Positions 44,813 through 57,639 of a stretch of DNA of 64,000 nucleotides are shown here, one piece after another. The position numbers and the translations under genes are program-made. A model generated the notes under the pieces. It was given only the letters and a program-made list of their open reading frames with translations, had not been told where the DNA came from and ran no database searches. Position 1 is the stretch's first letter, and each line of letters starts with the position of its first letter. The stretch spans positions 62,001 to 126,000 of the forward strand of contig NZ_SUNH01000014.1 in assembly GCF_005048265.1 (NCBI RefSeq), in the 5' to 3' direction. The stretch comes from Paracoccus hibiscisoli (lineage in GTDB: Bacteria; Pseudomonadota; Alphaproteobacteria; Rhodobacterales; Rhodobacteraceae).

Positions 44813-46254
44813 GCCTGTCCGCCCAACCCGCCGCCTCCCTGTTCATCGACGGCAAGCCGGTCGAGGGGCAGGGCGACACGCTTGACGTCCGCTATGCCTT
44901 TGACGGCAGCACCATCGCCACGCTGCGCGAGGCCACGACCGACCAGGTGGCCCAGGCCTGCGCCGCCGCCCGCGCCGCCCAGCCCGCATGGGCCGCGATG
45001 GCACCCGTGGAACGCGGCCGCATCCTGGCCCGCGCCGCCGCCATCATCCTTGAGCGGAACGACGAACTGGCGCGCCTTGAGACGCTGGACACCGGCAAGC
45101 CGATCCAGGAGACGCTGGTGGCCGACTGGCCCTCGGGTGCCGCGTCGCTGGAATATTTCGCGGGGCTGGCCGCGACGCTGACGGGGCAGATGATCCCGTT
45201 GGGTGCCGATTGGGCCTATACCCGGCGAGAGCCTCTGGGCGTCTGCGCGGGCATCGGGGCGTGGAATTACCCCAGCCAGATCGCCTGCTGGAAGGCCGCG
45301 CCCGCGCTGGTCATGGGCAATACCACGGTCTTCAAGCCGTCCGAGGAAACGCCGCTAGGGGCCTTGAAACTGGCGGAAATCTTCATTCAGGCGGGGATGC
45401 CGCCGGGCGTCTTCAACGTGGTGCAGGGCCGCGGCGCGGTGGGTGCCGCGCTGGTCACCGACCCCAACGTGGCCAAGGTCTCTCTGACAGGGTCGGTGCC
45501 CACGGGGCGCCGTGTCTATGCCGCCGCCGCCGAAGGGATGCGCCATGTCACGATGGAGCTGGGCGGCAAGTCGCCTCTGATCGTCTTTGACGACGCCAAC
45601 CTGGAGGATGCGGTCAGCGCCGCGATTCTGGCCAATTTCTACAGCGCCGGGCAGATCTGTTCCAACGGCACGCGGGTCTTCCTGCACGAGGGCATCAAGG
45701 AGGATTTCCTGGCCCGCCTGGCCGAACGCGTCAAAGCCGTCCGCATGGGCGACCCGCTGGACCCCGACACCAATCACGGCCCGATCATCAATGCGGCCCA
45801 GGCCGACAAGATCCGCGCCGCGATCCGGGCGGGCGTGGATGCGGGCGCGCGTCTGGTCTGCGGGGGGATGGGAGAGGGGCCGTTCATCCCGCCCACCGTG
45901 TTCGCTGACGCCACCGACGACATGACCATCGCCACCGATGAGATCTTTGGCCCCGTGATGACCGCCCTCAGCTTTGTTGACGAGGCCGAGGTGATCGGTC
46001 GCGCCAACGGCACCGGTTTCGGCCTGGCCGCAGGCGTGTTCACGCAAGACCTGACCCGTGCGCACCGCGTCATCGCCGCATTGGAGGCCGGGACCTGCTG
46101 GATCAACACCTACAACCTGACGCCCGTGGAGATGCCCTTCGGCGGCGTCAAGCTGTCGGGTCTTGGGCGCGAGAATTCGGCCGCCGCGATCGAGCATTAC
46201 AGCCAACTAAAATCCGTCTATGTGGGCATGGGAGGCGTCGATGCACCCTACTGA
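44809..46254 (+). CDS. betB: Betaine-aldehyde dehydrogenase
   Basis: NAD(P)-dependent oxidation of betaine aldehyde to glycine betaine, 481 residues. Catalytic Cys284 in GQICSNGTR and general-base Glu250 in MELGGKSP are visible, with [18 protein letters not shown] and [12 protein letters not shown] at the active site entrance. [19 protein letters not shown] near the C-terminus is typical of BetB. It overlaps betA by 14 bases. Confidence 0.97.
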   Translation: MSLSAQPAASLFIDGKPVEGQGDTLDVRYAFDGSTIATLREATTDQVAQACAAARAAQPAWAAMAPVERGRILARAAAIILERNDELARLETLDTGKPIQETLVADWPSGAASLEYFAGLAATLTGQMIPLGADWAYTRREPLGVCAGIGAWNYPSQIACWKAAPALVMGNTTVFKPSEETPLGALKLAEIFIQAGMPPGVFNVVQGRGAVGAALVTDPNVAKVSLTGSVPTGRRVYAAAAEGMRHVTMELGGKSPLIVFDDANLEDAVSAAILANFYSAGQICSNGTRVFLHEGIKEDFLARLAERVKAVRMGDPLDPDTNHGPIINAAQADKIRAAIRAGVDAGARLVCGGMGEGPFIPPTVFADATDDMTIATDEIFGPVMTALSFVDEAEVIGRANGTGFGLAAGVFTQDLTRAHRVIAALEAGTCWINTYNLTPVEMPFGGVKLSGLGRENSAAAIEHYSQLKSVYVGMGGVDAPY

Positions 46255-47869
46255 TCTGCCGAAGGCCGCGCAGGATGCGGATTACGTCATCATCGGCGCG
46301 GGCAGCGCCGGCTGCGCGCTGGCCTATCGGCTGACAGAGGCCGGGCGGACCGTCACGCTGATCGAATTTGGCGGCAGCGATATCGGCCCCTTCATCCAGA
46401 TGCCGGGCGCGCTGTCCTATCCGATGAACATGAGCCGCTATGACTGGGGTTTCGCCAGCCAGCCCGAGCCGCATCTGGGCGGGCGCAAACTGGCCACGCC
46501 GCGCGGCAAGGTGATCGGGGGGTCGTCCTCGATCAACGGGATGGTGTTCGTGCGCGGCAATCCCAAGGACTTCCAGCACTGGGCCGACAGCGGTGCCGAG
46601 GGCTGGGACTATGCCGGCGTTCTGCCCTATTTCAAGCGGATGGAGACCTGGCATGGCGGCCAGTCCCCGGTGCGCGGCACCGACGGCCCGCTGCACATCA
46701 CCCGCGGCAAGCGCAAGAACCCCCTGTTCAACACCTTCATCGAGGCCGGGCAGCAGGCGGGCTGGCCCCGCACCGACGATTACAACGGCGAACAGCAGGA
46801 GGGGTTCGGCCCGATGGAGGCCACCATCTGGAAGGGCCGCCGCTGGTCCGCCGCCAACGCCTATCTGCGGCCCGCGAAAAAGACCGGTCTGCTGACGGTC
46901 GTACGCGGACTTGCGAACCGCATCCTGTTTCAAGGAAAGCGGGCTTACGGCGTTGAAATCGAACGAAACGGCAAAGTCGAGGCGCTTCATGCGACGCGTG
47001 AGGTCATCATCTCGGCCAGCACCATCAACACGCCCAAGCTGCTGATGGTGTCGGGCATCGGGCCTGCGGATCACCTACGCGAACATGGGATCAAGCCGCT
47101 GGCGGACCGTCCCGGCGTGGGCGGCAACCTGCAGGATCACCTTGAGATCTACATGCAGTACAAGTCGCTGAAGCCTGTGACGTTGTATACCTACTACAAC
47201 CTGCTGGGCAAAGGCCGGGTGGGGGTCGAATGGCTGCTGCAAAAGACCGGCCTGGGCGCGTCGAACCAGTTCGAAAGCTGCGGCTTTATCCGGTCGTCGG
47301 AGGCCAAGGACTATCCCGATATCCAGTACCACTTCCTGCCGCTGGCGGTGCGCTATGACGGCAAGTCGGCGGCCAAGGGGCACGGGTTTCAGGCCCATGT
47401 CGGTCCGATGCGGTCGAAATCGCGCGGCACGATCCGGCTGGCATCGGGCGATCCGTCCGTGGCGCCCGAGATCCGCTTCAACTACATGTCCCAGCCCGAG
47501 GACTGGGAGGAATTCCGCGCCTGCGTCCGTCACACGCGCCGCATTTTTGACGCGCCCGCCTTTGCGCAATATCGCGGCGATGAGATCCAGCCCGGCGACG
47601 CGGTCCAGACGGACGAACAGATCGACGCCTTCATCCGCGAGCATGCGGAATCGGCCTATCACCCCTGCGGCACGGCGCGGATGGGGGCGGCCAGCGACCC
47701 GGACGCCGTCGTGGACCCCGAACTGCGGGTGATCGGGGTCGAGGGGCTGCGCGTCGCGGACAGCTCGATCTTTCCGCGCATCACCAACGGCAACCTGAAC
47801 GGCCCATCGATCATGACCGGCGAAAAGGCCGCCGATCACATTCTGGGCCGCCAGATGCTGCGTGCGTAA
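46241..47869 (+). CDS. betA: Choline dehydrogenase
   Basis: FAD-dependent GMC oxidoreductase that oxidises choline to betaine aldehyde, membrane-associated. The 542 residues start with the Rossmann motif [16 protein letters not shown] and include [30 protein letters not shown] and [10 protein letters not shown] with the active-site His, then [23 protein letters not shown] places the ATG at 46241. Last gene of betIBA, ending at a strong bidirectional terminator. Confidence 0.97.
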   Translation: MHPTDLPKAAQDADYVIIGAGSAGCALAYRLTEAGRTVTLIEFGGSDIGPFIQMPGALSYPMNMSRYDWGFASQPEPHLGGRKLATPRGKVIGGSSSINGMVFVRGNPKDFQHWADSGAEGWDYAGVLPYFKRMETWHGGQSPVRGTDGPLHITRGKRKNPLFNTFIEAGQQAGWPRTDDYNGEQQEGFGPMEATIWKGRRWSAANAYLRPAKKTGLLTVVRGLANRILFQGKRAYGVEIERNGKVEALHATREVIISASTINTPKLLMVSGIGPADHLREHGIKPLADRPGVGGNLQDHLEIYMQYKSLKPVTLYTYYNLLGKGRVGVEWLLQKTGLGASNQFESCGFIRSSEAKDYPDIQYHFLPLAVRYDGKSAAKGHGFQAHVGPMRSKSRGTIRLASGDPSVAPEIRFNYMSQPEDWEEFRACVRHTRRIFDAPAFAQYRGDEIQPGDAVQTDEQIDAFIREHAESAYHPCGTARMGAASDPDAVVDPELRVIGVEGLRVADSSIFPRITNGNLNGPSIMTGEKAADHILGRQMLRA

Positions 47870-47870
47870 G

Positions 47871-47900
47871 CAAAAGGCCCGCAGCGATGCGGGCCTTTTG
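47871..47900. terminator. Bidirectional terminator between betA and metH
   Basis: CAAAAGGCCCGCA (47871-47883) pairs exactly with TGCGGGCCTTTTG (47888-47900) around GCGA. It has a T run on each strand and serves both convergent genes. Confidence 0.92.
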
Positions 47901-50610
<2,710 letters not shown>

Positions 50611-50618
<8 letters not shown>

Positions 50619-51648
50619 AGGCGGGCACCTTTCTGGGGGCGAACGGGGCCACGGCATCGGCGATGGCGCGGATATGGTCGGGCGTCGTGCCGCAGCAGCC
50701 GCCGACCACGTTGACCAGACCGGCACGGGCGAATTCGGCGACCTGGGGGGCGGTGTCGTCGGGGCCTTCGTCATATTGGCCAAAGGCGTTGGGCAGACCC
50801 GCATTGGGATAGGCGCAGATCAGCGTGTCGGCCACGCCGGACAGCTCGACCAGATGCGGCCGCATGGCGGAGGCGCCAAGCGCGCAGTTCAGCCCGATGG
50901 TCCAGGGGTTCGCGTGGCGGACCGAATGCCAGAACGCCGTCGGCGTCTGCCCCGACAGGGTGCGCCCCGAGGCATCGGTGATGGTGCCAGAGATCATCAT
51001 CGGCAGGCGTGACCCGTGATCCTCCATCGCCTGAATGCAGGCAAAGATCGCGGCCTTGGCGTTCAGCGTGTCAAAGATCGTCTCGATCAGCAGGATGTCG
51101 GCGCCCCCCGCGATCAGACCCTTGGCCTGCTGCAGATAGGCGGCGCGCAGCCCCTCGAAGGTCACGGCGCGGTAGCCGGGGTCGTTCACGTCCGGGCTCA
51201 TCGATGCGGTGCGGTTCGTCGGGCCGATGGCGCCCGCGACGAAACGGGGCCGCCCGTCCTTGGCGGTCGCGCGGTCCAGCGCCCGGCGCACGACGCGCGC
51301 GCCTTCGACGTTCAGATCGTGGACGGCCTCTTCCAGCCCGTAATCATGCTGGGCGATGGTGGTCGCGGAAAACGTGTTCGTCTCGACGATGTCGGCGCCG
51401 GCCATCGCATAGCGGTAATGGATCTCCTCGACCGCCTCGGGCTGGGTCAGGATCAGCAGGTCGTTGTTGCCTTGCTGGGGGTGGTCAGTGTGGTGGCGGC
51501 AGGCATGGCCCGACCCGTGGCCGGTATAATCATCCTCGCCCAGGCCAAGGGCCTGGATCTGCGTGCCCATCGCGCCGTCCAGGATCAGGATGCGTTCGGA
51601 TGCGGCCTTGTTCAGGGCCGCGAAGGCGGGAGAGGGGGGCAGCGACAT
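50611..51648 (-). CDS. metH: Methionine synthase, homocysteine S-methyltransferase polypeptide
   Basis: Homocysteine-binding barrel of methionine synthase as its own 345-residue protein. Zn ligands Cys255 (GLNCALGA) and Cys318-Cys319 ([10 protein letters not shown]) are intact, and [11 protein letters not shown] and [13 protein letters not shown] are typical. It ends in the linker just before the folate domain, so both polypeptides together equal one MetH (about 1250 residues against about 1230 in E. coli). The stop lies eight bases inside the next gene, which suggests coupled translation. No room for a B12 riboswitch close upstream. Confidence 0.93.
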
Positions 51649-51742
51649 GACAAAGGCCTTTCCGTTGGAATACCTCACATAAGCGTTGCAAGGCCTGTCG
51701 GCAAATTCATAGTTTTCGACAAGATCATGAAACTGGCACAAG

Positions 51743-52195
51743 TCAGACCGGCACCCCGCCATCATCCTTGAGCGTCCTGAGCACGATCTCGGACCGGACC
51801 TGCGCCACCTGCGGGTGCGGCAGCAGGTGGCGATGGACGAAATCGGCGAACCCCTCCAGGTCGCGGGTGCGCACGTCCAGCACGTAATCCGCATCGCCCG
51901 ACACGGAAAACGCCTGCCGGATCGCGGGCTGGGCCGCGACAAAGCGGGCGAAATCCTCCTCGCGGCCCTGACCGTGGCCGCGCAGGTTCACGCGGATCAC
52001 GGCGCGGAACCCGTGCCCCAGTCGGGCCGCCGACAGTCGCGCGGCATAGCCCTCGATCACGCCCGCAGCCTCCAGCGCGGCCCGGCGGCGCGAGATCTGG
52101 CTGGCCGACAGGCCCACCGTCTCGGCCAGTGCGGCATTCGTCAGCGCGCCGTCGCGCTGCAATGCGGCCAGAATGGCGTTGTCGAACCGATCCAT
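51743..52195 (-). CDS. Lrp/AsnC-family transcriptional regulator
   Basis: A 150-residue Lrp/AsnC regulator. N-terminal helix-turn-helix [20 protein letters not shown] with [13 protein letters not shown] as recognition part, and a RAM effector domain (about 70-145, ending [14 protein letters not shown]). The conserved start MDRFDNAIL sets the ATG at 52195. It is divergent from hpd over 128 bases containing a dyad, so it most likely controls tyrosine/phenylalanine breakdown through hpd. Confidence 0.9.
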   Translation of the reverse strand: MDRFDNAILAALQRDGALTNAALAETVGLSASQISRRRAALEAAGVIEGYAARLSAARLGHGFRAVIRVNLRGHGQGREEDFARFVAAQPAIRQAFSVSGDADYVLDVRTRDLEGFADFVHRHLLPHPQVAQVRSEIVLRTLKDDGGVPV

Positions 52196-52213
52196 GCGTG
52201 TCCCGTGCATCAC

Positions 52214-52230
52214 GTGCCACAAAACGGCAC
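52214..52230. promoter_or_regulatory. Candidate Lrp-type operator upstream of hpd
   Basis: GTGCC (52214-52218) and GGCAC (52226-52230) are inverted around seven A-rich bases (ACAAAAC). The site is 94 bases upstream of hpd and 19 from the regulator start, where autoregulation would be expected. Confidence 0.5.
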
Positions 52231-52323
52231 ATCCCGTGCATTGATCGCCCAGGGACCGGATGCTTTGCAAGCACCATGCGCGGCCACGGACGCATAATGG
52301 ACGAAACGACAGGAGGATACCGC

Positions 52324-53436
52324 ATGGGCCCGTTCCCGCATGACGCCCCCAAGGCCACGGTCAGCGCCGCGAACCCCGCAGGCACCGACGGCTTTGAATT
52401 CGTCGAATACGCCCATCCCGATCCGGCGGTGCTGGACCGCATCTTCCGCCAGATGGGGTTCACGCCCGTCGCGCGCCACAAGACCCGCGACATCATCCTC
52501 TATCGTCAGGGCGACATCAACTATCTGCTGAACGCCGAACCGGACAGCCATGCGGCGGGTTTCGTGGCCGAACACGGCCCCTGCGCGCCGGCGATGGCCT
52601 GGCGGGTGGTCGACGCGCAGGTTGCGTTGCAGCGCGCGCTGGATCTGGGCGCGACCGAATATACCGGCCCCGGCAAGTCGATCGAGGCGCCCGCCGTGCT
52701 GGGCATCGGCGGCTCGCTGCTCTATTTCATCGACCGCTATGGCGATGCGGGCAGCGCCTATGACGCCGATTACGACTGGCTGGCCGAGGCCGACCCGCGC
52801 CCCGAGGGGTTCGGATTCTTCTATCTGGACCACCTGACCCATAACGTCATCCGCGGCAACATGGACACCTGGTACAAGTTCTACCACGACACGTTCAATT
52901 TCCGCGAGATCCGGTTCTTCGACATCAAGGGCAAGCAGACCGGGCTGGTCAGCCGCGCCCTGACATCGCCCTGCGGCAAGATCCGCATCCCGATCAACGA
53001 AAGCACCGATGATCACAGCCAGATCGAGGAATATCTGCGCGAATACAAGGGCGAGGGCATCCAGCACATCGCCATCGCCACGAATGACATCTATGCGGGC
53101 ACCGACCGGATCGCCGAGGCCGGGATGCAGTTCATGCCCGGCCCTCCCGACACCTATTACGAGATGTCGCACCGCCGCGTGAAGGATCACGACGAGCCGC
53201 TGGACCGCATGAAGGCCCGCGGCATCCTGATCGACGGCGAAGGCGTCGTCGGCGGCGGAGAGACCCGCATCCTGCTGCAGATCTTTTCGAAAACGGTGAT
53301 CGGCCCGATCTTCTTCGAGTTCATCCAGCGCAAGGGCGATGACGGTTTCGGAGAGGGCAATTTCCGCGCCCTGTTCGAATCCATCGAGGAGGATCAGATC
53401 CGGCGCGGCGTCCTCGACGCCACCCCGGCCCAATAG
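52324..53436 (+). CDS. hpd: 4-hydroxyphenylpyruvate dioxygenase
   Basis: Non-haem Fe(II) enzyme that converts 4-hydroxyphenylpyruvate to homogentisate in tyrosine degradation. The 370 residues have the two vicinal-oxygen-chelate halves, with iron ligands His170 (LDHLTHNV), His248 (IQHIAIAT) and Glu332 (FFEFIQRKG). AGGAGG precedes the ATG at 52324. Homogentisate 1,2-dioxygenase and later enzymes are not in the window; instead a Rieske protein gene follows after 14 bases. Confidence 0.96.
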   Translation: MGPFPHDAPKATVSAANPAGTDGFEFVEYAHPDPAVLDRIFRQMGFTPVARHKTRDIILYRQGDINYLLNAEPDSHAAGFVAEHGPCAPAMAWRVVDAQVALQRALDLGATEYTGPGKSIEAPAVLGIGGSLLYFIDRYGDAGSAYDADYDWLAEADPRPEGFGFFYLDHLTHNVIRGNMDTWYKFYHDTFNFREIRFFDIKGKQTGLVSRALTSPCGKIRIPINESTDDHSQIEEYLREYKGEGIQHIAIATNDIYAGTDRIAEAGMQFMPGPPDTYYEMSHRRVKDHDEPLDRMKARGILIDGEGVVGGGETRILLQIFSKTVIGPIFFEFIQRKGDDGFGEGNFRALFESIEEDQIRRGVLDATPAQ

Positions 53437-53450
53437 GCACGCCCATCACC

Positions 53451-53804
53451 ATGGCCTGGACCGATTACGGCAGCGCCCCCGCGCCGGGCACGCGCATCTG
53501 CCCCGCCAGCGCGGTCACCGGGGTGCACCCGATGACCGTCCGCACGGATCGCGGCGATTTTCCCGTGATCGTGCTGCGCGACGGCGATGCCGTCCGCGCC
53601 TTTGTGAACGCCTGCCCGCATCAGTATCTGCCGCTGGATTATCGGGGGTCTACCCTGCTGTCGGCGGACGGCGCGCGCCTGCTCTGCACCGCTCACGGCG
53701 CCAGCTTTGATAAGACCACGGGCGCGGCGCTGGCAGGCGCCGATTGCGGGCTGGACCCGGTCCCCGTCACGCAGAACGGCGACCACATCGTGATCGCCGC
53801 CTGA
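53451..53804 (+). CDS. Rieske [2Fe-2S] ferredoxin-like protein
   Basis: A 117-residue soluble Rieske protein. The cluster ligands are Cys-Pro-His in NACPHQYLPLDY and Cys-Thr-Ala-His in LLCTAHGASFD. No catalytic domain or signal peptide, so it is an electron carrier like NirD- or BphF-type proteins. It follows hpd on the same strand with a 14-base gap, implying co-expression; its redox partner is unknown. A GC-rich repeat follows its stop. Confidence 0.88.
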   Translation: MAWTDYGSAPAPGTRICPASAVTGVHPMTVRTDRGDFPVIVLRDGDAVRAFVNACPHQYLPLDYRGSTLLSADGARLLCTAHGASFDKTTGAALAGADCGLDPVPVTQNGDHIVIAA

Positions 53805-53856
53805 TCTCTTCTTCATGAAAATATCCCGCGGGGGTCCGGGGGCGCGAAGCCCCCGG
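53805..53856. repeat. Rhodobacterales-type GC-rich 3'-end repeat, copy 2
   Basis: Directly after the Rieske gene stop: TCTTCTTCATGAAAATATCC, then a G-rich block and a hairpin (CCGGGGGC and GCCCCCGG, about 53837-53856). The TTCTTC...AAATATCCCG core matches copy 1 at 36060-36131 read on its minus strand. Both copies lie just past a stop codon in the direction of that gene. Confidence 0.6.
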
Positions 53857-53871
53857 TTCCGACGGTCGAGA

Positions 53872-54909
53872 TCAGAACCCGGCTTTGATCCGCTCGAACT
53901 CGGCCAGCTGTCGCTGACGCAGAGCCGGGTCGTTGGGGGTCTGGGCCAGGACCGGCGCGTCGATATCGGCCAGCCCCTCGGCCACGGCGGGCTCATCGGC
54001 GATGGTCGCCATCGCCTCGGCCGAGGTGTGGCCATAGCCGATCGTGTCCAAGAGCGGCTTGGCCGCCGAAGGCTCCAGCCAGGCATTGATGAAGTCATAG
54101 GCCTTGTCTTCGCTGCCGGGCGCGTCCTTGACGTTCACATAGCCGCAGAAGAAGGTCGACGACCCCTCCACCGGCTCTCGTTGAAAGCCCACGGGATAGT
54201 CGTCGGCCTGCAGATAGACCACGCCGTCATTCCACGACCAGGCGATGTCGACCGCCCCCGATGCCATCAGCTGGGCCTGCTCGGACGGGTCGGACCAATA
54301 GGCCATGACGTTCTGATGCGCCTGGCGCAGCCAGTCGGCGGCGGCCTGGAACTGGTCGTCACTGACGTCGTCCCAATCGGTCACGCCGGTCGCCAGATAG
54401 GCCAGCGCCCAGACATCGTCCGAACTGTCGGGCAGCGAGGTGCGGCCCTGGTATTTCGCATCGGTGAAGACCTGCAGGCTGGCCACGTCCTCGGCCGGGA
54501 CCGTCTCGGTGTTGTAGGCGATGGCGGTCGCGCCCCAGTCGGTCGGGATGAACCACACGCCCTCGTCGTCGCGGAACACCTCGCTGTCCAGGAACCGCTC
54601 CTCGATCTGCTCGTAATTCGGGATGCGGGTGGTGTCCCAGGGCTCGATCAGGCCCGCGTCGCGATACTTGCCGACCATCTGGCTGCAGGGGTGGATGACG
54701 TCGGCGCGGAACCCCGACGCGACCTTCTGGAACGCCTCGTCATCGTCGCCGTAAAAGGCATAGGTCGGGCCGGTGCCGTGCTGGTCGATATAGGCCTGAA
54801 AGATCGACGGCTCCTCGAAGCCCGCCCAATCGAAGACGGTGAATTCCGGGTCGGCCGCATAGGCCGGAAGGGCCGCGGCGGCCAGGATGGTCGTGGTCAG
54901 CAAGCGCAT
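53872..54909 (-). CDS. Extracellular solute-binding protein (PotD/PotF-like)
   Basis: Periplasmic binding protein of 345 residues with signal peptide MRLLTTTILAAAALPAYAA. The mature part (FTVFDWAGFEEPSIFQAYID, GFRADVIHPCSQMVG, IPTDWGATAIAYN, DIAWSWNDGVVYL) fits the PotD/PotF cluster that binds polyamines or related cations. No permease or ATPase gene lies beside it, so its transporter is encoded elsewhere or it is an orphan receptor. The start is set by the signal peptide at ATG 54909. Confidence 0.85.
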   Translation of the reverse strand: MRLLTTTILAAAALPAYAADPEFTVFDWAGFEEPSIFQAYIDQHGTGPTYAFYGDDDEAFQKVASGFRADVIHPCSQMVGKYRDAGLIEPWDTTRIPNYEQIEERFLDSEVFRDDEGVWFIPTDWGATAIAYNTETVPAEDVASLQVFTDAKYQGRTSLPDSSDDVWALAYLATGVTDWDDVSDDQFQAAADWLRQAHQNVMAYWSDPSEQAQLMASGAVDIAWSWNDGVVYLQADDYPVGFQREPVEGSSTFFCGYVNVKDAPGSEDKAYDFINAWLEPSAAKPLLDTIGYGHTSAEAMATIADEPAVAEGLADIDAPVLAQTPNDPALRQRQLAEFERIKAGF

Positions 54910-55002
54910 GAAATCAGGCCTCTCGGTTGGTCGATTTTGTGCAACGCTAAGGGGCTGGAACAGGGCGCGCAAGGGCTTCGCGCGCCCGTGATGGGCGGAT
55001 GC

Positions 55003-55746
55003 CTAACGCATCCGCAGCGCGCCATCGATGCGGATCGTCTCGCCGTTCAGATAGTCGTTCTGGACGATGAAGGCGACCATCCGCGCATATTCGTCCGGAT
55101 CGCCCAACCGCTTGGGATAGGTCACCTCGGCCGCCAGGCTGTCCTGGACCTCGGCCGGCAGACCGTTCAGCATCGGCGTGCCGAAGATGCCCGGCGCAAC
55201 GCTGCAGACGCGGATGCCCTGACCGGCCAGATCGCGCGCCAGGGGCAGCGTCATCCCGGCGATGCCCGCCTTGGAGGCCGCATAGGCCGCCTGGCCCTTC
55301 TGCCCGTCAAAGGCCGCGATGGAGGCCGTGTTGACGATCACCCCGTTCTGCGCGCGCCCGTTTTTGGCCATGCGCTCGGCCGCCAGGCGCAGCACGTTGA
55401 AGCTGCCGATCAGGTTGACCTCGATGGTGCGGCGGAAACTGTCCAACCGGTGCGGGCCGTCGCGGCCCAGGGTCTTTTCGCCCACCACCACGCCCGCGCA
55501 GTTCACGCAGACATCGATGCCGCCCATCACGCCCATCGCATGATCCAGCGCGGCCGTCACGCTGGCCTCATCCGTCACGTCGGTCACCGCATAGCCCGCG
55601 CCGATGGCCTGGGCCGCCTCGGCCCCGTCCGGATCGCGGTCCAGCACGACGACCTGCGCGCCTTGGGCGCGGAAATAGGCGGCGGTGGCGGCCCCCAGGC
55701 CCGATGCGCCCCCGGTCACGACGGCGCGGCAATTCGACAGATCCAT
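55003..55746 (-). CDS. SDR-family 3-hydroxyacyl-CoA dehydrogenase-like oxidoreductase
   Basis: Short-chain dehydrogenase of 247 residues. NAD-binding TGGASGLG (11-18), catalytic Ser142, Tyr155 and Lys159 (YAASK) are visible. The AAFDGQKGQAAYAASKAG and LPLARDLAGQGIRVCSVAPG segments resemble type-2 3-hydroxyacyl-CoA dehydrogenase (HSD10-like), which acts in fatty-acid or branched-chain amino-acid breakdown. Exact substrate is not proven. GGGAGGGG precedes the ATG. Confidence 0.88.
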   Translation of the reverse strand: MDLSNCRAVVTGGASGLGAATAAYFRAQGAQVVVLDRDPDGAEAAQAIGAGYAVTDVTDEASVTAALDHAMGVMGGIDVCVNCAGVVVGEKTLGRDGPHRLDSFRRTIEVNLIGSFNVLRLAAERMAKNGRAQNGVIVNTASIAAFDGQKGQAAYAASKAGIAGMTLPLARDLAGQGIRVCSVAPGIFGTPMLNGLPAEVQDSLAAEVTYPKRLGDPDEYARMVAFIVQNDYLNGETIRIDGALRMR

Positions 55747-55822
55747 GATCCCCTCCCAAGGATATCCTCGACGGGGGTTCTGGCACGGTCGCGCGCCCGC
55801 GCCAAGATCAGTTGGGCCAAGA

Positions 55823-56707
55823 TCAGTCGCGCAAAAGCTCGGGTCCGCCCGCAATCAGCGGGTCGCGGGTGCCGACGGCGTCCATGTCCTTGCCCGCGTA
55901 ATCGACCGCCGACAGGATGGTCTGGATCGCGGCGATCCGCGCGCGCCGCTTGTCGTCCGAGCGGATGACCGTCCAGGGCACCAGCGGCGAATGCGACCGC
56001 TCCATCGTGTCGCGGATGGCCAGGGTATAATCGTCCCACCGGGCCAGCCCGTCCACGTCGATGCCACTCAGCTTCCACTGTTTCAGGGGGTCCTGCTCGC
56101 GGTCCAGAAAGCGGCGCAGCTGTTCGGCGCGGCCCACGTTCAGCCACAGCTTGACCAGGATGATCCCGTCATCGACCAGCGTCTGCTCAAAGCTGGGCAG
56201 CTGTCGAAAGAACGCCGCCCGCTGCACGTCGGTGGAAAAGCCGAAGACGCGTTCCACCACGCCGCGATTGTACCAGCTGCGGTCGAACAGCGCGATCTCT
56301 CCGGCGGCGGGCAGCCAGTCGACATAGCGCTGGAAATACCACTGCCCGGCCTCGCGTTCGTTGGGCTTGGGCAGGGCCACGATGCTGGCCGAACGCGGGT
56401 TCAGGTTCTCGCGCACGCGTTCGATGGTGCCGCCCTTGCCGGCGGCGTCGCGCCCCTCGAAGACGACGACCAGGCGCTTCCCCGTGTCGATCACGTCATG
56501 CATCATGCGCACCAGCTGCAACTGCAGCAGGGCCAGATGCGCCTCGTAATCAGCCTTGGGCATTTCCGCGTCATAGGGGAAATCGGGGTCCAGGATGTCC
56601 TTGGACCCGGCCTTGGACAGGGCCTTGCGGATGGGGGCGGGGGCGCCGGTCTTCAGATAGTCGCTGATCTTGCCGACCAGCGGCAGGTCCGGCAGCGTGG
56701 CGCCCAT
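55823..56707 (-). CDS. ppk2: Polyphosphate kinase 2
   Basis: P-loop kinase that transfers phosphate between polyphosphate and nucleotides, usually making ATP or GTP from the diphosphate in this one-domain class. The 294 residues show Walker [10 protein letters not shown] (85-93), [36 protein letters not shown] and [11 protein letters not shown]. It starts four bases after the metA stop, so it is in the P-loop ATPase-metA-ppk2 set. Confidence 0.93.
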   Translation of the reverse strand: MGATLPDLPLVGKISDYLKTGAPAPIRKALSKAGSKDILDPDFPYDAEMPKADYEAHLALLQLQLVRMMHDVIDTGKRLVVVFEGRDAAGKGGTIERVRENLNPRSASIVALPKPNEREAGQWYFQRYVDWLPAAGEIALFDRSWYNRGVVERVFGFSTDVQRAAFFRQLPSFEQTLVDDGIILVKLWLNVGRAEQLRRFLDREQDPLKQWKLSGIDVDGLARWDDYTLAIRDTMERSHSPLVPWTVIRSDDKRRARIAAIQTILSAVDYAGKDMDAVGTRDPLIAGGPELLRD

Positions 56708-56711
56708 GGCC

Positions 56712-57638
56712 TCATCCCTCTCCGATGCGCGACATGTCATACCATGTCGTCTGATAGATCTCGTTGATCCAGTTACCGTAGAGCAGATGCGCATGGCTGC
56801 GCCAGCGATTTGCCGGGGCGCGGGCGGGATCGTCATCGGGATAGTAATTCGCGGGCAGGGTAACGGGTTTGCCCGCGGTCACGTCGCGGTCGTATTCTTC
56901 CTTCAGCGTGGTGCTGTCATATTCGAAATGGTTGAAGACATACAGCGCGCGGTGCCCCGGATCGGCCAGAAGGCAGGGCCCGACCTCGGGACTGGCCAGC
57001 AGCGTGGTCAGGGCCGGGCGGGCATCGACATCGTCCTGGCGCACCTCGGTCCAGCGGCTGACGGGGACCAGAACTTCGTCCGAGAAGCCGCGCAGATAGG
57101 GTGAGGCATGCGCCAGGTTCTGGTGGCGGAAACAGCCAAAGGCCTTGTCGGGCAGGATGTGCTTGGGCAGGCCGTGGAAATGCCAGGCCATCGCCATGCC
57201 GCCCCAGCAGACGCCGAAGGTCGAATGGACATGGGTCTGCGTCCAGGCAAAGACGCGGGTCAGCTCGTCCCAATAGGTGACCTGATCGAACGGCAGATGC
57301 TCGATCGGGGCGCCGGTGATGACCAGGCCGTCGAACTTCTCTCCGCTGGCCTCGACCTCGCGGAAGGGGCGGTAAAAGCTCTCAAGGTGGTCGGCGGCGG
57401 TATTGCGGCTTTCGTGGTCCGACATGCGGATCAGCTGAAAGTCGATCTGCAGGGGGGTGGCGCCGATCAGCCGGGCGAACTGGTTCTCCGTCTGGATCTT
57501 CTTGGGCATCAGGTTCAAGAGCGCGATGCGCAGAGGGCGGATGTCCTGGGTCGCGGCGCGGCCCGGCGACATCACCATGACGCCTTCGTCGGACAGGATG
57601 CGATAGGCGGGCAGGCTTTCGTTCAGGGTGATGGGCAT
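56712..57638 (-). CDS. metA: Homoserine O-acyltransferase MetA (predicted acetyl-CoA-specific)
   Basis: Activates homoserine for methionine synthesis. The 308 residues contain Cys144 in FGVCWGG, the catalytic nucleophile, and the family blocks [15 protein letters not shown] and [16 protein letters not shown]. At the specificity position after TGAP the residue is Glu113 (TGAPIEHL), whereas succinyl-CoA enzymes such as E. coli MetA have Gly. In characterised MetA proteins Glu there marks acetyl-CoA users, so this is more likely a homoserine O-acetyltransferase. One base separates it from the P-loop gene. Confidence 0.93.
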   Translation of the reverse strand: MPITLNESLPAYRILSDEGVMVMSPGRAATQDIRPLRIALLNLMPKKIQTENQFARLIGATPLQIDFQLIRMSDHESRNTAADHLESFYRPFREVEASGEKFDGLVITGAPIEHLPFDQVTYWDELTRVFAWTQTHVHSTFGVCWGGMAMAWHFHGLPKHILPDKAFGCFRHQNLAHASPYLRGFSDEVLVPVSRWTEVRQDDVDARPALTTLLASPEVGPCLLADPGHRALYVFNHFEYDSTTLKEEYDRDVTAGKPVTLPANYYPDDDPARAPANRWRSHAHLLYGNWINEIYQTTWYDMSRIGEG

Positions 57639-57639
57639 G

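Noticed and set aside
51649..51742. Possible cobalamin riboswitch upstream of the metH pair
   Set aside because: Only 94 bases separate the start from the next gene and no B12-box sequence is recognisable.
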